Shown piece after piece: positions 11,624-24,699 of a stretch of DNA of 64,000 nucleotides (its first letter is position 1; each line of letters begins with the position of its first letter). Made by a program: the position numbers and the translations under genes. This stretch comes from Hirsutella rhossiliensis (taxonomy: Eukaryota > Ascomycota > Sordariomycetes > Hypocreales > Ophiocordycipitaceae): NCBI RefSeq assembly GCF_020360975.1, contig NW_025408668.1, positions 2,170,001 through 2,234,000 on the forward strand, given 5' to 3'. The notes beneath the pieces are model-generated. The model ran no database searches, was not told the DNA's origin, and saw only the letters and a program-made list of their open reading frames with translations.

Positions 11624-12191
11624 TCTTAAGGTATATGAGCAAAAGCGGAATTTTGGGAAATCAAGGAATCACGTAAGACTACGTGATAGAGGGGAAGAAG
11701 GAGTATAAGGTAGGATTTTCAACGGAATTTATTGGTAGTGTATTAGTGTGTGGAAGAGGTGTTAGAGTTAATGATTCTCTATCTATCTACCAGCGGACAT
11801 GCTGTCTTATATAGACAATTGTAGCTGAACGGAAGAACCTTTCGGGACCAGATTTAGGCTGCCGTATAGCCCTGAGACTGAGGAATTCCGTGATACCTCG
11901 AGTGAATCTAGAAGTGTCTTGGTTCCACTGATATTCGTGTTTAAAGGAGGTTGGTCGTGCCGGTGTTCTTGAGAGGTCTTAGCTAGCATTCCAAGCTAGC
12001 TCTGTTCCTTCGATTCCCGATTGTACAATAACCGGCAACCCGTTTAATGCATAATGACATGCAAAATGACGAGCGATTCTTGCTCTATAAGATGAGATTT
12101 TGTCTATAATTAATATACTACTTATTAGCTTATATAATCGGGAGAGTATATTATAGCTGCTTTATTTATAGTAGGAACACCGTTCCTTATA
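11624..12191 (-). mobile_element. Solo LTR of Copia-1 family, least mutated copy (568 bp)
   Basis: Starts TCTTAAGGTATATGAGC, ends GTTCCTTATA, flanked by the perfect 5-bp duplication ATTAT (11619-11623 and 12192-12196). Its length equals the LTRs at 56871-57438 and 61274-61841. Unlike its surroundings it keeps many TpG and CpA sites, for example around 11735-11830, so it is a younger insertion or one that largely escaped RIP. No internal region is present, so it arose by LTR-LTR recombination. A 60-codon minus-strand open frame inside (11807-11989) has no coding support. Confidence 0.93.
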
Positions 12192-12199
12192 ATTATTCT

Positions 12200-15100
12200 T
12201 ACTTATTAGTCTATATAGGGCCTTAAACTTATCGAGGGCTATAGCTCCTATAAACTTATATATAGGTTCTTATATAGGGTCGAGGTACCCGCGCTACTTA
12301 ACGAGAACCTCTTAGCGTTTCCCCCGGCCTACCTTTTTTTAGCGTATAGCCTATATCTCTTTAACCTCGAATTTATTATCCCCCTCTACCTTAAATATAG
12401 GCGGTTAAGCGTCCGCTACTTCTTATCTAAGCAGCGGGTTAAAGGAAGCTTAGTAAAGGAGGTTAACGTTAACCTTATTATAGACCCCTATTAGGAGACT
12501 ATCGAGCTTAACTACCTATAGGCTAACGACCCTCTATACCGTAAACTTTATAAATAGCTAGTCTAGCTTCTTCTTTAATCGCGTTAACCTATAGTTATAG
12601 AGGTTAAGCTATACTTTATCTCTTACTATAAACCTATCTACTAGCGCCCTAGTCTTATTAATATACTGCTCTTAATCCTATACTATAGCGGCTATCGCGG
12701 ATTAGTAGTATTCTATAGTTTCTTATAGCTTCTATATAAATATAGAAGCGCGGCTCTTTAGTAACGTACTACTATACTACTCTACTACTATATCCGCGGT
12801 AAATAGGATCGGGGAGGGCGGCTTAAAGCTATAAGTTGCGAAGAAGGGGGCTATCTTAATAGAGGTTTACGGTCTACTATTTAGCGCGAGCTAAGTAGCG
12901 GGGAGCTAGCGGTCCTAGTCCGCTTAATTACGGGCTATAACTACCTATAGGTATACCTATGCTTTTTAGTTAACCCTCTTAGGTCCCCCGTCGGTCTATA
13001 GGTAATAAGCTATACTAAGTAGCTATATAATCTAAAGCAGCCGGTATAAGTACTACTAAAAGCGGCTAGTTTAGTTCGACCCTCTATTGCTTATAATAAA
13101 GGCTAGCTAGCTATATAAGCGGGCCTAGTACTAAAGGAAGCGCTCCGCGTAAGCTTCTATATCTATAAATAGTATTAGCTTTAGTACTATTAATTTACTA
13201 AGTTAGTCCTTAATTACCTATATATAGCGGTTGCCGCCCTCCGTAAGTGGGAGGTCTATTATAAAGTCTATCTATATATACGTATAGAACCGGTCTAGTA
13301 CTAAAAGCTACTTTAGTAGCCCCTTAAGCTACGCCCTTTAGATCTTTATATAGCTATAGATATTATAGTTATAAAGGAAGCGACGAACGTAGTACTATAA
13401 GAGGGGCTAGTAAAAGTCCCTTAGAAGGCCTACTACTATACCCTATCTACCTAAGTAACCTATAATACTAAAGTTATAGATAAGTTAAACTAGCCTCCCT
13501 TAGAGCTCGTTCTATTTATCTAGCTCCGGCAGTCCCTCCTTCTCCTTAGCTTCTATAGTATACGGTGCGCTTAGTACTTATAGTCTCCCCCGCTAGCGTA
13601 GATGCCCCCGTAGGTCGATATAGTAGTCGGCTACCTATACTTTTAGCTTTAGCTTCGGATCTAAGCGTCGAGCGCCGGACTTAACGGCGCGGCGTACGCC
13701 CTTATAGGTATAGTCTAGAGCCGCTATCTTATCCTATAAGCGTTAAAGGGCCTTATCTTAGAATACTCTCGCCGCGCGCGCCCTTAGGCTAGTCTATCCC
13801 TTCTTACTAGACCGAGGTAAGGGTATAGGGGGAAGCTTATTCGCTAGCACCGCGTCTTCCTTTATTAGGGAAGCTCCTATATAAGTCTATAGTGCTTCCT
13901 ATAGGATAGGCTATAGATCCCGGGCCTCGATATCCGCTCTTATTAGCCGGTCCTAATCCCTCTAAGAAAGCGCGTCTAAGACCGCGGAGTCCTACTTAAG
14001 GCGGTACTTAATTAAGAAGTTAAAGTATAAGAGATACTCCGCTTAGCGGGCTTACCGCTCTAAGAGGTACTAGCGAGTTATAAAGTACTTAAGGTTCTTA
14101 TAATCTATAAGAACCTCGAAGCTCTTATAGCTCTAGAGCTCTACTTACTATTACTTAAGGTAGCTAATAATCGCTAGTATCTCCTTATTATAAATAGCGT
14201 AATTCCGCTTTACTAGGGTTAGCTTATAGGAGTAGAACGCTATTAGTTACTTCCGCCTATTTACCTCCTAAGAGAGCATTCCTTTAAGTGCCTAGCTGCT
14301 ATAGTCTGCTTTAACTAACGTAGACCGGTTAAAGTCCTATTAGAGTAGTACTAGGGCTTAAGAGAATAGGTCCTTAAGCGTATAGAACGCTCCTTCTTAT
14401 ACGGGCCCTTAGTAAAAGGCGGTCCGCTTCCTAGTAATCTCGTTTAAGGGCATTATAATATAAGAGAAGCCCTTAATAAATATCCTATAATAGTTCGTAA
14501 ACCTAAGGAAGCTTTATATACTTATCTATATAGTTAGGGCAGCTTAGTCCTAAATCGCTTAGATCTTTACGGGATCCGCCTATATACCTACGCCTATATA
14601 GATAATAAAGCCTAGGTACTTAACCCTCTTAACCTTAAATTCGCACTTATCTAAGTTAAGGTAAAGCCTATAAAGTTAGAGGCGATTTAGGACCCTCCGT
14701 ACTTTCTATATATAGTCCTTATAGGAGCCGCTTATATGGATAAGGATATTATCTATATATATAGAGGCGAACTTATTAAGGAAGTCCTAAAGTATATTAT
14801 TAATATAACGCTAGAAGGTAGCGGGCGCTCCTAAGAGGCCGAAGGGCGTTATAAGCTACTTAAATAAGCTATAGCGTATATAGAACGCTGTCTTTTACTT
14901 ATTACCCTCTAAGATCTATACCTTATAAAACGCCTATTTTATATCTAGCTTTATAAACTGCTTTGCCTTTAAAAGGTTATAGAGCGTATCTAAGATTAGG
15001 GGTAAGGGGTAGCGGTCTAGCCTCGTAATTACGTTTAGAGCCCTATAGTCGTAATAGAACTATATCCTGCCCCTTAGTTTACGTATAAATAAGACCGGCG

Positions 15101-16300
15101 CTCTTACTTTAGAGCTACTTACTTAAATAAAACCCTTATCTAGGAGGTCCCTTAGCGTCTTCTTTAGTACTAGTAGCTCTACGTATAATATACTATATAG
15201 CGGTCTAAATAGTATAGGTAGTTCCTACCCCTTTTTATTAATATAGAGTACGATCTTATAGTTTACCCCTAGCTTATATAGGTTAAGCTTATCCGCTTCC
15301 TAGGACTTAAATAGCGGTAGGAGGTTATAAAAGCGCTTTAGTATCTACTACTATAGCTTAGAGGGCGACTTTAGCTTCTTTGCTTAGAGGGCCTTATCGA
15401 TATCCGCTAGGCTAACTACGTAGACCGCTACGTTAGCCGCTACCTAGCCTTCCTCCCGCTCTAACTATTATATAGTTCTTATAAAGATAGAGGCAAGGAC
15501 TTCTTATACTAAGTATAAAGCTTATATACTTAGTCCTACGCCTACGGAACTATTATCGTAGCGGACCTACTATTATATAGGCCTAAACTATAGCTTCTTT
15601 TAGTATAGAACTAAGTATAACTCTATATATAATAACTAGGGTTTCCTAAGGATTAGGGGAAACTCTAGTTAAGGGATTATATAGGCTATAATAAGCTTAT
15701 AGTAACCGTCGACCTCTATAGCTAGCTATATAATACCCTTAATTACTATACCCTCTATCGCGCCTAAGGCGCCCTTTACTCGCCTTAGGGCGATCTTTTC
15801 TACTAGCACTTATATCTCTTATATAAGCGCCTCGTTAACTACGGCGTAGTACTAATAGCCCTCGTCTATAAGGGCGGCGATAGGTAAGGAGTTATTAACT
15901 ATAATCTATATTAAAGTAGGCTCCTCTTTTATATAAGCGGATAATTCCTCTTTCTCTTTTACTAGTACTAGTAATTAAGGCTTTAGAGCCTATCTTTGCT
16001 CTAGAGCTACTCTTTTTCCTTTAGGCCTAAAGGAGCGGAGTCCTTTTCGTTGTTTAAGGTAAGGAGCGGTTCTATCTTCGCTACTTAAACTACTATAAGC
16101 CGCTTAGCTAAAAGGAAGGGGCATTTTAATATAAAGTATATAGACGCGCCGTAATATAAGTAGCGGCTATTAGCCTTCCTTTTCCCGATTTCCTCGCTTA
16201 TTACCTACTTCGCCCGCTACTTAGAGAGCGGGATAGTATAGGGGATATTTAAAGACGACTTCCTACCGCGTTTAGCTCGGTCTATATAGGTAGCCGATAT
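12200..16300 (-). pseudogene. Gypsy-A pol (protease, reverse transcriptase, RNase H, integrase)
   Basis: Minus-strand polyprotein. Reverse transcriptase reads FASIYIDNILI with the YIDN core at 14748-14759 (YIDD with Asp to Asn). RNase H follows at about 14.1-14.32 kb with readable blocks such as KADYSS, MLS and KRNYAIYNKEILAI. Integrase lies at about 12.3-13.9 kb, inferred from order and a CxxC-like stretch near 13.35 kb. The protease region lies around 15.6-16.2 kb but was not resolved. RIP stops are spread throughout. Confidence 0.8.
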
Positions 16301-17150
16301 TAAGGTATCTCTATTAGTATCGATAGTTAGCTATTCCTCTTATAAAGGGGCGGTAATCCCGTTACCGCTATATAGCGTACGCTTATAAAGCTTCTAAAAA
16401 CGTAGCGTCTACTTATAGCCCTATACTACCTTTATTAACCGGCTTATATACTCGCTATAGTTAGTAAGTATAATTATAGGGATAAGTAGCTCCTATAGGG
16501 CTAGCGTAATCGAGTTCTATAACTATATAAGCTTCGCGCTATCTTCTTATACTATAGTTTCCGCCGCTTATAAGAGCGTCTCTTCGAAGTTAGGGAGGAA
16601 TTCGCTAAAGGTCTACCCGTCCTTTTACTTAAGGGTCTATAGCCTATCCTATACCTTCTCCTACTCCTATACGTTACCGAACGTATATATAAGGTATTAG
16701 AAGAAGTCTTATAGGTCGCGTCTACCTCTAGGGCCGCCCTTATCCTAGAATCTAGAGATCCGCTATATTTAGGGCTCTAGTAGCGTATAAAGGAGCGAAT
16801 ACTACGCTATCTTATAATAGCCGTTTAGGCCCTATTTCTCGTCTATTATAAACTTCGTTTATAGCCGGCTAAGAAAGAAGTAGAAGGACTTAGGCTTACT
16901 ATCCTAAGTCGGCTAGGGAAGCAGCTTTTATATTAGTAGTGCCGCCGCTGTAACCGGTATTACTAAGGTTATAGGGGTTAACGCTAGTCTTATAGACGGC
17001 TCCCTTAATATAGCGAGAACCTCGTTCTTCTTATTAGCCGTCGCGCTTTTAATCGCTTCTAGGATAGCTATAATACTTCCTATCCGCCTAAGGGGTAGCG
17101 GGGTGCTCCCTTAAGGAAGCGGCACCCTTTTTAAGGAGATATCTATTAGA
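16300..17150 (-). pseudogene. Gypsy-A gag
   Basis: Minus-strand gag remnant. Around 16.55-16.85 kb the frame reads GLNGYYKIA, then TFGNV, and later DRL-TLK-KDG-TFSEFLPNF (dashes mark stop codons). This is the retrotransposon capsid pattern of a glycine/phenylalanine block followed by an alpha-helical Gln-rich region. The 5' LTR begins at 17170. Confidence 0.7.
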
Positions 17151-17169
17151 TCTATTAGTTAATAGCTTA

Positions 17170-17358
17170 TACTATTATAAAGTAAGTAGAGGCGTATACG
17201 TAGGTGCTATCTATAAGATAATATTAATAAGCTATATAGAGCTCTTTTATACGCGGCTAGCCCGCCCTTATATATATAGGATCTAGCCCTTTATATATAA
17301 CTATATAGCTTAAGCCGTAGCCTAAGCCTATTACCTATAATAGTTAAAGACTCTTATA
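17170..17358 (-). repeat. Gypsy-A 5' LTR (189 bp)
   Basis: Begins TACTATTATAAAG and ends GACTCTTATA. It is followed by CTATC, the right copy of the target duplication, after which Gypsy-B1 gag resumes. Confidence 0.85.
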
Positions 17359-17363
17359 CTATC

Positions 17364-18474
17364 TAGTACTATTCTTATTACTTAGGTATACTATATATTT
17401 ATTATCGTAGTATATAGTCTAACTAAGGAGTTTATACTTTAGTTCTTATTTATTAATAGTATTTAAGTATTTCTTACCTTTTAAGGCTAGTACCTAGTAG
17501 GTTTTCTTCTCTTTATAAGGTTATTTATATTTTTAAAGTAATATCTAAGTTTCCTATAATTAAAATACTTTCCTTTACTTTTCTATATTATATTTAAATC
17601 TATCCTACCTAGGTTAGTTATATAAGTATAGGTAATAAGAGTTTGGCGCTTTTTTTTATAGTTAGCGTATTAGTTAAAGTTATTCTTATAAGAAGGGTTT
17701 TAGTTTCCTCTTCCTTATTTCTTTTCTTAGTATTACGTATACTATCTATTATCGATTTATACTACTATTATAATATAATTTAAGAGGTTATTAAGTTAAT
17801 TTTCCTTATAAAGCTCGTCCCTAACTTCTTTTTTAAGCTTATTATAGAATCGTAATATAAGAGGTTCGTTATCTTAATTAAGTTTTAAGGTAACTTAATA
17901 GAACTTTATAGTATAACTTAATACTAAGATCCTTTATTAAAGTTCTTAAAGTTTTTATTTAGCTTCTTATTCCTTATTAGTTATTCTAAATACCTTTATA
18001 ATAGCTTCTTTAAATCCTTAGAAACTAGTAAAGACTTTATGTATCTTATTATCTTATCGCGCTAGTTAGTTATTAAGAAAGTCCCTTATAATAGGTCTAA
18101 ACTAAGCGAGTATTATTCTAGATAAATAATCTCCTATATAGAGTACCTTTTCGACTAGGTCTAAGAGTTTAGTAAGGTAAAACTAGTAATAGGCCTTAAG
18201 TTAAGTAAGAAAGTCTTAAAGCGTACTATAAGTACCGTTAAATAGTCCTAGCTATTTTAGTTTAACTACTTTTCTAAGGTCCTTAACTTATCTATTACCT
18301 CCTTTATTCTTAAGTAACTATACCTTATATTAAAGGGTAATAATCTTATATATTATATCCTAAGGCGATATAATAGCTTTAAAGTTAGTTAATCTAGCTT
18401 ACTATTTAAGTATATTAATAGTTACGATATTACTTAGAGTAACGCGGTATTATACTAAATAAGAGCTTTTAATA
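17364..18474 (-). pseudogene. Gypsy-B1 gag, 5' part
   Basis: Continuation of B1 gag to the right of Gypsy-A. It is collinear with B3 44.05-45.15 kb, where the capsid signature is readable (FKEAIIKVFG, then a Gln/Leu-rich segment and VSDYT). It ends at the 5' LTR, 18475. Confidence 0.75.
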
Positions 18475-18944
18475 TATAACGACTAGTATTATTCTTAAGA
18501 GATAAACCTATTAAGGGGTTTATATTAGTAGATATAATAGGGCGTAGTCTAAGTAATAATATATATATTATATTAGTAATAAGTTAGAGGTTATAGACTA
18601 TAGACTATAACTAAGTAATTAGAATTAAGGATAAAATTATAATAAAGATCTATATTAAAAGCTAAAGAGCTATCTATATAAAGGAGTAAAAGTAGGTAGC
18701 TATATATACTTATAGAGACTATCCTTAGATTATAGTCCTAGCTAAAATCCTCTTTATAACTTACTATAGCTTACTTATAAGCTATACTCCTAAGTAGTAA
18801 TTTATTTATATAAGGCTTACTTAGCTTATATATACTTTAAGTAAGCTAAGCTTAAGTAACTTCTTATCCTAACTATTATTCTAAGCCGCCTTATTACGTA
18901 AACTTAGCTAGCTCTCCTATAGCCCGCTAACTATAGTTATAATA
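18475..18944 (-). repeat. Gypsy-B1 5' LTR (470 bp)
   Basis: Begins TATAACGACTAG and ends GTTATAATA, followed directly by AGTAG (18945-18949), the right target duplication in Gypsy-C. Confidence 0.92.
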
Positions 18945-18949
18945 AGTAG

Positions 18950-21860
18950 TACTAGGGCCTACGAAAATAAGTCCTTAAGGGCTTAGAACGCCTCTGCCTA
19001 TATAGGTCCCTAAGAGAAGGGGGCCCTATTCCTTATTAGCTCGTTAAGTAATAGTACGATCTACGAGAACTCCTTAATAAAGACTTAGTAGTAGTTAGTA
19101 AAGCTAAGGAAGCTCTATATACCTTATTGCGATATTAGGGTCGCCTAGTTATAGATAGCTTAAATCTTAGCTAGGTCCGCTTATATACCTACGCCCGCGA
19201 TAATAATAAAGCCGAGGTATTTAACGCGCTTAATATTAAATTCGTATTTATCTAGGTCTAAGTATAAGCCGTGCTCCGTTAGGCGGTTTAGTACCTTCTA
19301 TACCTTTTATATATAGTCTTTATAGCTCCTACTTAAATAGATAAGAATATTATCTATATATATAAACGCGAACCTATTAAGGAAACCCTTAAGCACCTAG
19401 TTAATATAATATTAAAACGTAGCTAGGGCACCTACTAAGCTAAAGGGGGTAACTATCTACTTAAATAAGCTATATCTTATATAGAACGCTGTTTTTTACT
19501 CCTCCCTATATACTATTTATACCTTATAGAACGCTTAGACGATATCGAGCTTTATAAACTACTTTATCTTTACTAGGTTATAGAGGGTCTCTCCTATAAG
19601 TAGAAGGGGGTACCGGTCCGGGTATATAATTACGTTTAACGCTTAGTAGTCTATATAGAAGCGAAGTCCCCCCCTTAGCTTCTATACGAATAGGACCGGA
19701 GCCGCTACCTTAAAGAAGCTAGCCTTAATAAATCCCTTATTAAGGAGGTCTATAAAGGTCTTCTTTAATACTAGTAGTTCCTCTTATAATATACTATATA
19801 GCAGCCTAAATAGTAAGGGAAGCTCCTTACTATTATCTCCTATATAGAGTAGTATTAAGTAGTCTACGCTTAGCTTATAGGGGTTTAACTTATTAGCCTT
19901 GCTCTTTTAAAAGAGCGGTAGTAGGTTATAAAACCGCGGCGGGATAGCCTACTATAGCTCTTCTTTTAATATAGGGCGCTTCGGTTATAGCGCTTTCTTA
20001 ATATCTACTAAGCTAACCGCGTAGATTAACGCTATAGCTATAGCCGGCCCCTTCCGCTTATAGATCTATTATATTATACCTATAAATACCGAGGCTAAGA
20101 CTTCCTAGGCGTCTTATAAGTCGGGTAGGGCTTCTAGCGCTCCCTCCTTACTACTATACTAGACCTAGGACTATATAGGGCTAAACTATAGCCTCCCCTT
20201 ATATAGTACCGAATATAACTTTATATACGTTAACTATAGCTTCCTAAGAATTAAGGGAAACTTAAGCTAGGAGACTATATATACTACTAGTAGCCGCGGG
20301 AGGCCGTTAACCTCTATAGCTACCTAGGCGACGCCTTTAATAACCGCGCCTTTTATCGCGGCTAAGGCGCCCCTTATACGCTTAGGGCGAATCTTCTCTA
20401 CTAGTAAGCGTAGCTTAAGGTCTTTCGCTTCGTTAATTATAGCGTAATACTAGTAACCCTTATCTATAAGGGCGGAGAGGAGGTAAATCTAGTTAATAAT
20501 AACTAATATTAAGGTAGGTTCTTTTTTAATACGCCTTACTAGGTCCTCCTTAGCTAGTATTAGCTTACTAGGCTCTAGGGCCTACCTTTATACTAAAGCT
20601 AAGCTTTTCCCTCCGCTTTATATATAGCGGAGGTTCCCCTATCTCCCTTATCGTTAGATTCTAATAGGGCGTAGGTAACCTATATCTCTACTAGCCTCCT
20701 TACTAAGAGGTAAGGGCAAGACCGAACTATATACGTGCTTACGCCCGTAATATATATAGCGGCCTTCTTTACGTTATTTACTAATTTCCTTATAAGGCAC
20801 CTACTTAGCCGTCTTACTAGACTACGCCGCTAGCGGAGCGGCCGGGGTCTTACTATTACCGCGCCCCTTAAGGCGTATAGCCGCTATCTAGACGTCGCCG
20901 TTTATATCGACCGCCGACTTAAGAGCGGGCCTAGGCGTAAACGGGTTAAGTAAGGAGGAACTATTTAGCCCGTTAGTCCCGATTAAGGCTAAGCGCTTAT
21001 ATAGCTTTTAAAAGCGCGGCGTTTACTTATAACCCTAGGCTACCTTTATAAGGCAGGCTATATAGCCCTTATAGGTAGAGGGCATTATAATAGGGATAAG
21101 TAGCTCCTAGAGTACTAGGGAGATTAAGTTCTATAGCTAGGTAAGCTTAGCGCTATTATCCTAGGCGGTATTACCCGCCGCTTAGGTTAAGGTCTCTTTA
21201 AATTCTAGTAAGAACTCCTTAAAGGACTACCCCTCTTACTAAGTAAGGGTCTATAGCCTATCCTACGCCTTCTCCTATTCCTATACGTTGCTAAAGGTAT
21301 AGACTAGGTAGTTAAAGAATACTTAGGGGTCTTTTATCCCCTTAGGACCGCCCCGTTCTTAAAAGCCCGCTACTCGCTATATCTAAGGCTCTAGTAGCGT
21401 ATAAAGGAGCGAGAACTAAGCTATCTCCTTATAGCTATTAAGGCCTTATTTCTCGTTAATATAGTATTTTGCTATTAAGCAGCTAAGGAAGAAGTAAAAG
21501 GACTCTAGCTTACTATCCTAGGTAGGCTAAGGTAGTAGCTTCTATTTACTAAGGGCCGCCTTATATTCTAACCTCCTAGTAGTAGGGGGCGTATTTATCG
21601 GAGCTAGCGTTAAGAGGGTATTAAGGATCTAATTTAAGGTTACTCGTTGGTCTAGGTCTTATAATATCTAGTAAAATAGCTTTATAAACTAAGCTTATTC
21701 GTCTTATTACTAGTAGGCCTCTTCCTATAAGTATTACTAGTATAGCTCTTCTACCTATTATTATAGCTATTAGTACTAAGCTTCTTCTTATAATAGCTAT
21801 TACTATTACTACTACCCTAGCTAGTACTACTAAGGTTCTAATATTAAGTTTAATATAAAG
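18950..21860 (-). pseudogene. Gypsy-C gag-pol, reverse transcriptase half
   Basis: Minus-strand reverse transcriptase reads FAFIYIDNILIYL with the YIDN core at 19349-19360. Protease and gag should lie to the right up to about 21.8 kb. The region 20.9-21.6 kb aligns in order with Gypsy-A gag. The frame is broken by RIP stops and by the Gypsy-B1 insertion. Confidence 0.75.
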
Positions 21861-21868
21861 ATAGCTTA

Positions 21869-22069
21869 TACTATTATAGGGTAGGTAGAGGGTTATACTA
21901 TAGGTGCCTTTTATTATATTATAATAATAAGCTATATAGGATCTAACTATATACCGCGCCCGCCGCTACTAAATACGCGTTTATATATACGGCCTACTTT
22001 ACTTTATAATACTATTAGCTAAGGTCTAGGCTAATGCCTAGACCTATACTAAGGGTAAATACCCTTATA
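21869..22069 (-). repeat. Gypsy-C 5' LTR (201 bp)
   Basis: Shares start, end and several internal blocks with the Gypsy-A LTRs (for example ATAATAAGCTATATAG). The sister LTR is outside the window. Confidence 0.7.
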
Positions 22070-23189
22070 ACCCCGGTCCTAGCTATCTTTATCTTATAGA
22101 CGTTATCCCCGACTAAGTATTCCCTAGCTACTTAATCTTAGCGGAGCTTATAATATACTTTAGGCCGCTAGCGGATATCGTACTAGTCTTAAAGATAACT
22201 AAGGACTTTTACTTTATTAGATACTAGCTAGGACAATCTTACTAACGCCTATTAATATTAAGATCTAAGTATAGTAGAAGCGGCTATAGTAGTATAACGA
22301 CGTTAGCCGCGAGGGCCTATTATATACCGCGGCCTTCGCCTATACCGACTATAAGGTTTAGGGCTAAAAGCTAGAGAGCGTAGCGCTAGAGCTCTAGGGC
22401 CCCGCGAGGGGAATATAGTAGAGGGGAGGGCGGTGCCGTTGCCGTATAACCTATATAGTCTATACGTATAGCTATTATAGTGCCTAATACTTAACGACGT
22501 CGGAGGTATAGGAGCGGGACCTAGTAGGGAGCTAGGTCTCTAAGAAGATAACGACGGCGTAGGCCTATATTATTAAGGTTCTACTATTTACTAAGAATTA
22601 TTAACGATATTCGTATTACTTTTACTTATTATAACGGATATATTAGTTAAGACCGAATCTTAGTTAAAAGTATTAAATAATATTCCGCTTTAGTTAAGGA
22701 GGTATCTTAATATATATAAGCACCGTTCTTATATATATAACTAAGACCTTTATCCCTTTAACTTAGGTAGTAGTTAAGGCTAATAGACTTTCTATAACTA
22801 TTATATATATAGTATCTCTTATTTCCTTTTAATAAAGGGGATTAACCCCCTTAGCTACGACCTTATTATAACGACTAAGACGTATAATAAATCCCTTACT
22901 ATAGCTAATACGCCTTAAATAGGAAGCTTAAAGAATTAGAAATAAGGTATATATAAAGTAGACCTAGTATATAGTACTAATAAATAGCGCCTAGGGTAAA
23001 ATAAAGATAAAATATAAGATAAGATTATATATTATTAAAGGTATAACGGTTAATAGCCTCCCTTATTAATTTAGGGGTAACTTAAACTATCTTTCTTAAA
23101 AGTTCTTTTTAATTAAGGTAAGAATTAAGCTATAACTATTTTATTTACTACTTTCTCTTATATATTATTTAATAGCGCTTAGCTTTTCT
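22070..23189. other. Unassigned sequence beside the DUF3435 gene
   Basis: GC-rich to about 22.58 kb, then AT-rich. I find no coding frame, terminal repeat or match to other parts of the window. CpA/TpG depletion shows it was also under RIP, so it was once repeated. It probably belongs to the 3' flank of the DUF3435 gene or of the element that carried it. Confidence 0.5.
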
Positions 23190-23563
23190 TTATTATCTAT
23201 ACTTAACCTACTTTAATAATCTAAGCGGGACCTTATAGACTAACTAGATATAGTTCCGAAAATAATTTAAATGCTTAAAAGTCCCTTTCTTATATTTAGG
23301 ATAGTTATATTTAATTATCTTACCGCGCTACTTAGTATATTCTTATTTTACTAAGTGCTAGTTATTAAAGTAGTTATTACTTATAGTTAAACGATACTAT
23401 CGAAACGTCCGCTCTTTAAGAGGTAATTACTTATCGCTAATATAGTCTAGATACTAAGTCGCTTCTATAAGAAGTAGGAAGGGATTAGGTCTAGGCTCTA
23501 GCTTAGAACTAGCGTATAGCTTAGGTAACTCTTACTTAATAGACTACCTAACTTAGGCTCTTA
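23190..23563 (-). pseudogene. DUF3435 (tyrosine-recombinase-like) gene, C-terminal part
   Basis: Minus-strand C-terminus of the gene continued at 45973-47960. The frame has a zinc-finger-like tail: YNYPKYKKGTFKH (about 23.27-23.31 kb; Cys and His turned to Tyr by RIP) followed by FRNYI and YKVPLR (about 23.22-23.26 kb). This matches the CxHPxC ... H ... H pattern at the end of fungal DUF3435 proteins. Separated from the rest by Gypsy-B2, whose TCTTA duplication marks the break. Confidence 0.75.
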
Positions 23564-24033
23564 TATAACGACCGGTGTTATTCCTAAGGGATAAACCTAT
23601 CGAGGGGTTTATATTAGTAGATATAATAGGGCGTGGTCTAAGTAATAATAAGTATATTACGTTAATAATACGTTAGAGGTCGTAGACTATAGACTATAAC
23701 TAGGTAATTAAAATTAAAGATAGAATCGTAATAAAGATCTATATTAAAAGCTAGAAAGCTATCTATTTAAAGGAGTAAAAGTAGGTAGCTATATATACCT
23801 ATAGAGACTATCCTTAGTTTATAGTCCTAGCTATAATCCCCTTTATCGCTTACTATAGCTTACTTATAAGCTATACTCCTAAGTAATAATCTATTTATAT
23901 AAGGCTTACTTAGCTTATATACGCTTTAGGTAAGCTAAGCTTAAGTAACTTTTCGTCCTAACTATTATTCTAAGCCGCCTTATTATATAAACGTAGCTAG
24001 CTCTCTTATAGCCCGCTAACTATAGTTATAATA
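23564..24033 (-). repeat. Gypsy-B2 3' LTR (470 bp)
   Basis: Begins TATAACGACCGG and ends GTTATAATA. Preceded by TCTTA. Confidence 0.92.
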
Positions 24034-24699
24034 TAATATCTCCCTTCCTTTTAGTCTTATCTATAAGACCTACTACTACCTTAGCCGCCGTATATAAATA
24101 TACCTTTATCGCGCGTATATATATTCCCTATTTCGTCCTTTCTATCCCTTAGGATATACTACTAATAGTATATCTAGTTATATATTAAAGGATCGTTCTT
24201 ATAAGACCCCTAAGTATATTCGTTTAGCTAAGTCTATTAATCGTCTTAGTTTCGACGTTATACTATATTCTTTCTATTCGTTATATAGCTTCCGCTATAA
24301 ATTACTAGAGAAATCTTCTAAGTATACCGAATATATATAGCGGGGTCGTTCCTATAATACGTTAAGCGTAGCGATTAGCTCCTATAAGTAACTTTATTAT
24401 CTTACTTATTATTTATAGCTAATATATTTCCTAGTATCCTAAATAAATCTAGAGTCCGATTAATTAGATAAAGAAGAAGAAATTACTAAGGAGCGAATAT
24501 TAAAAGCTTAAGCTAACCTAAACGAAGCCTTAGCTTATTTAGCGCGGCTTCGCCGTTAAAAGCGCTAGCTAAAGATAAAGGGTACCGAGATAGTTTATTA
24601 AGGCCTTTATTTCTTAGATAACCTTAATAAGGCTAAGCGCTAAGAATCTAAAGTAGTAGTTAATATTTAGTCTATAGGTAGATTTAATATAATTAATTA

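Larger units (their letters stand above)
9801..17358 (-). mobile_element. Gypsy-A, nested Ty3/Gypsy element with short LTRs
   Basis: Inserted in gag of Gypsy-B1. LTRs are 9801-9986 (186 bp) and 17170-17358 (189 bp), beginning TACTAT and ending CTCTTATA. Flanking 5-mers are CTATT (9796-9800) and CTATC (17359-17363), a duplication differing by one transition. The B1 sequence rejoins across the insertion exactly as in the uninterrupted copies near 36550 and 44045. Minus-strand order: gag, pol, then a convergent plus-strand accessory frame before the 3' LTR. Codons are GC-rich while CpA is depleted. Related to Gypsy-C. Confidence 0.88.
3176..18944 (-). mobile_element. Gypsy-B1, complete Ty3/Gypsy element with nested insertions
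   Basis: Bounded by two LTRs of exactly 470 bp (3176-3645 and 18475-18944) and a perfect 5-bp duplication AGTAG (3171-3175, 18945-18949). Coding strand is minus, so gag is at the right and integrase at the left. A 370-bp miniature LTR element sits at 3975-4344 and Gypsy-A at 9801-17358. Removing both leaves about 8 kb. The LTR begins TATAA and ends AATA, which is TG...CA after RIP. It is one of the most heavily mutated copies of this family: CpA is nearly gone and much CpG is lost too. Confidence 0.92.
18945..22069 (-). mobile_element. Gypsy-C, right part with 5' LTR
   Basis: Continuation of the element cut at 3175. Its 5' LTR is 21869-22069 (201 bp), beginning TACTATTATAGG and ending CCCTTATA, alignable with the Gypsy-A LTR. 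The matching 3' LTR lies left of the window, so no target duplication can be checked. Confidence 0.8.

Noticed and set aside
11807..11989. 60-codon minus-strand open frame
   Set aside because: It lies wholly inside the Copia-1 LTR, is not open in the other LTR copies and has no protein-like pattern.
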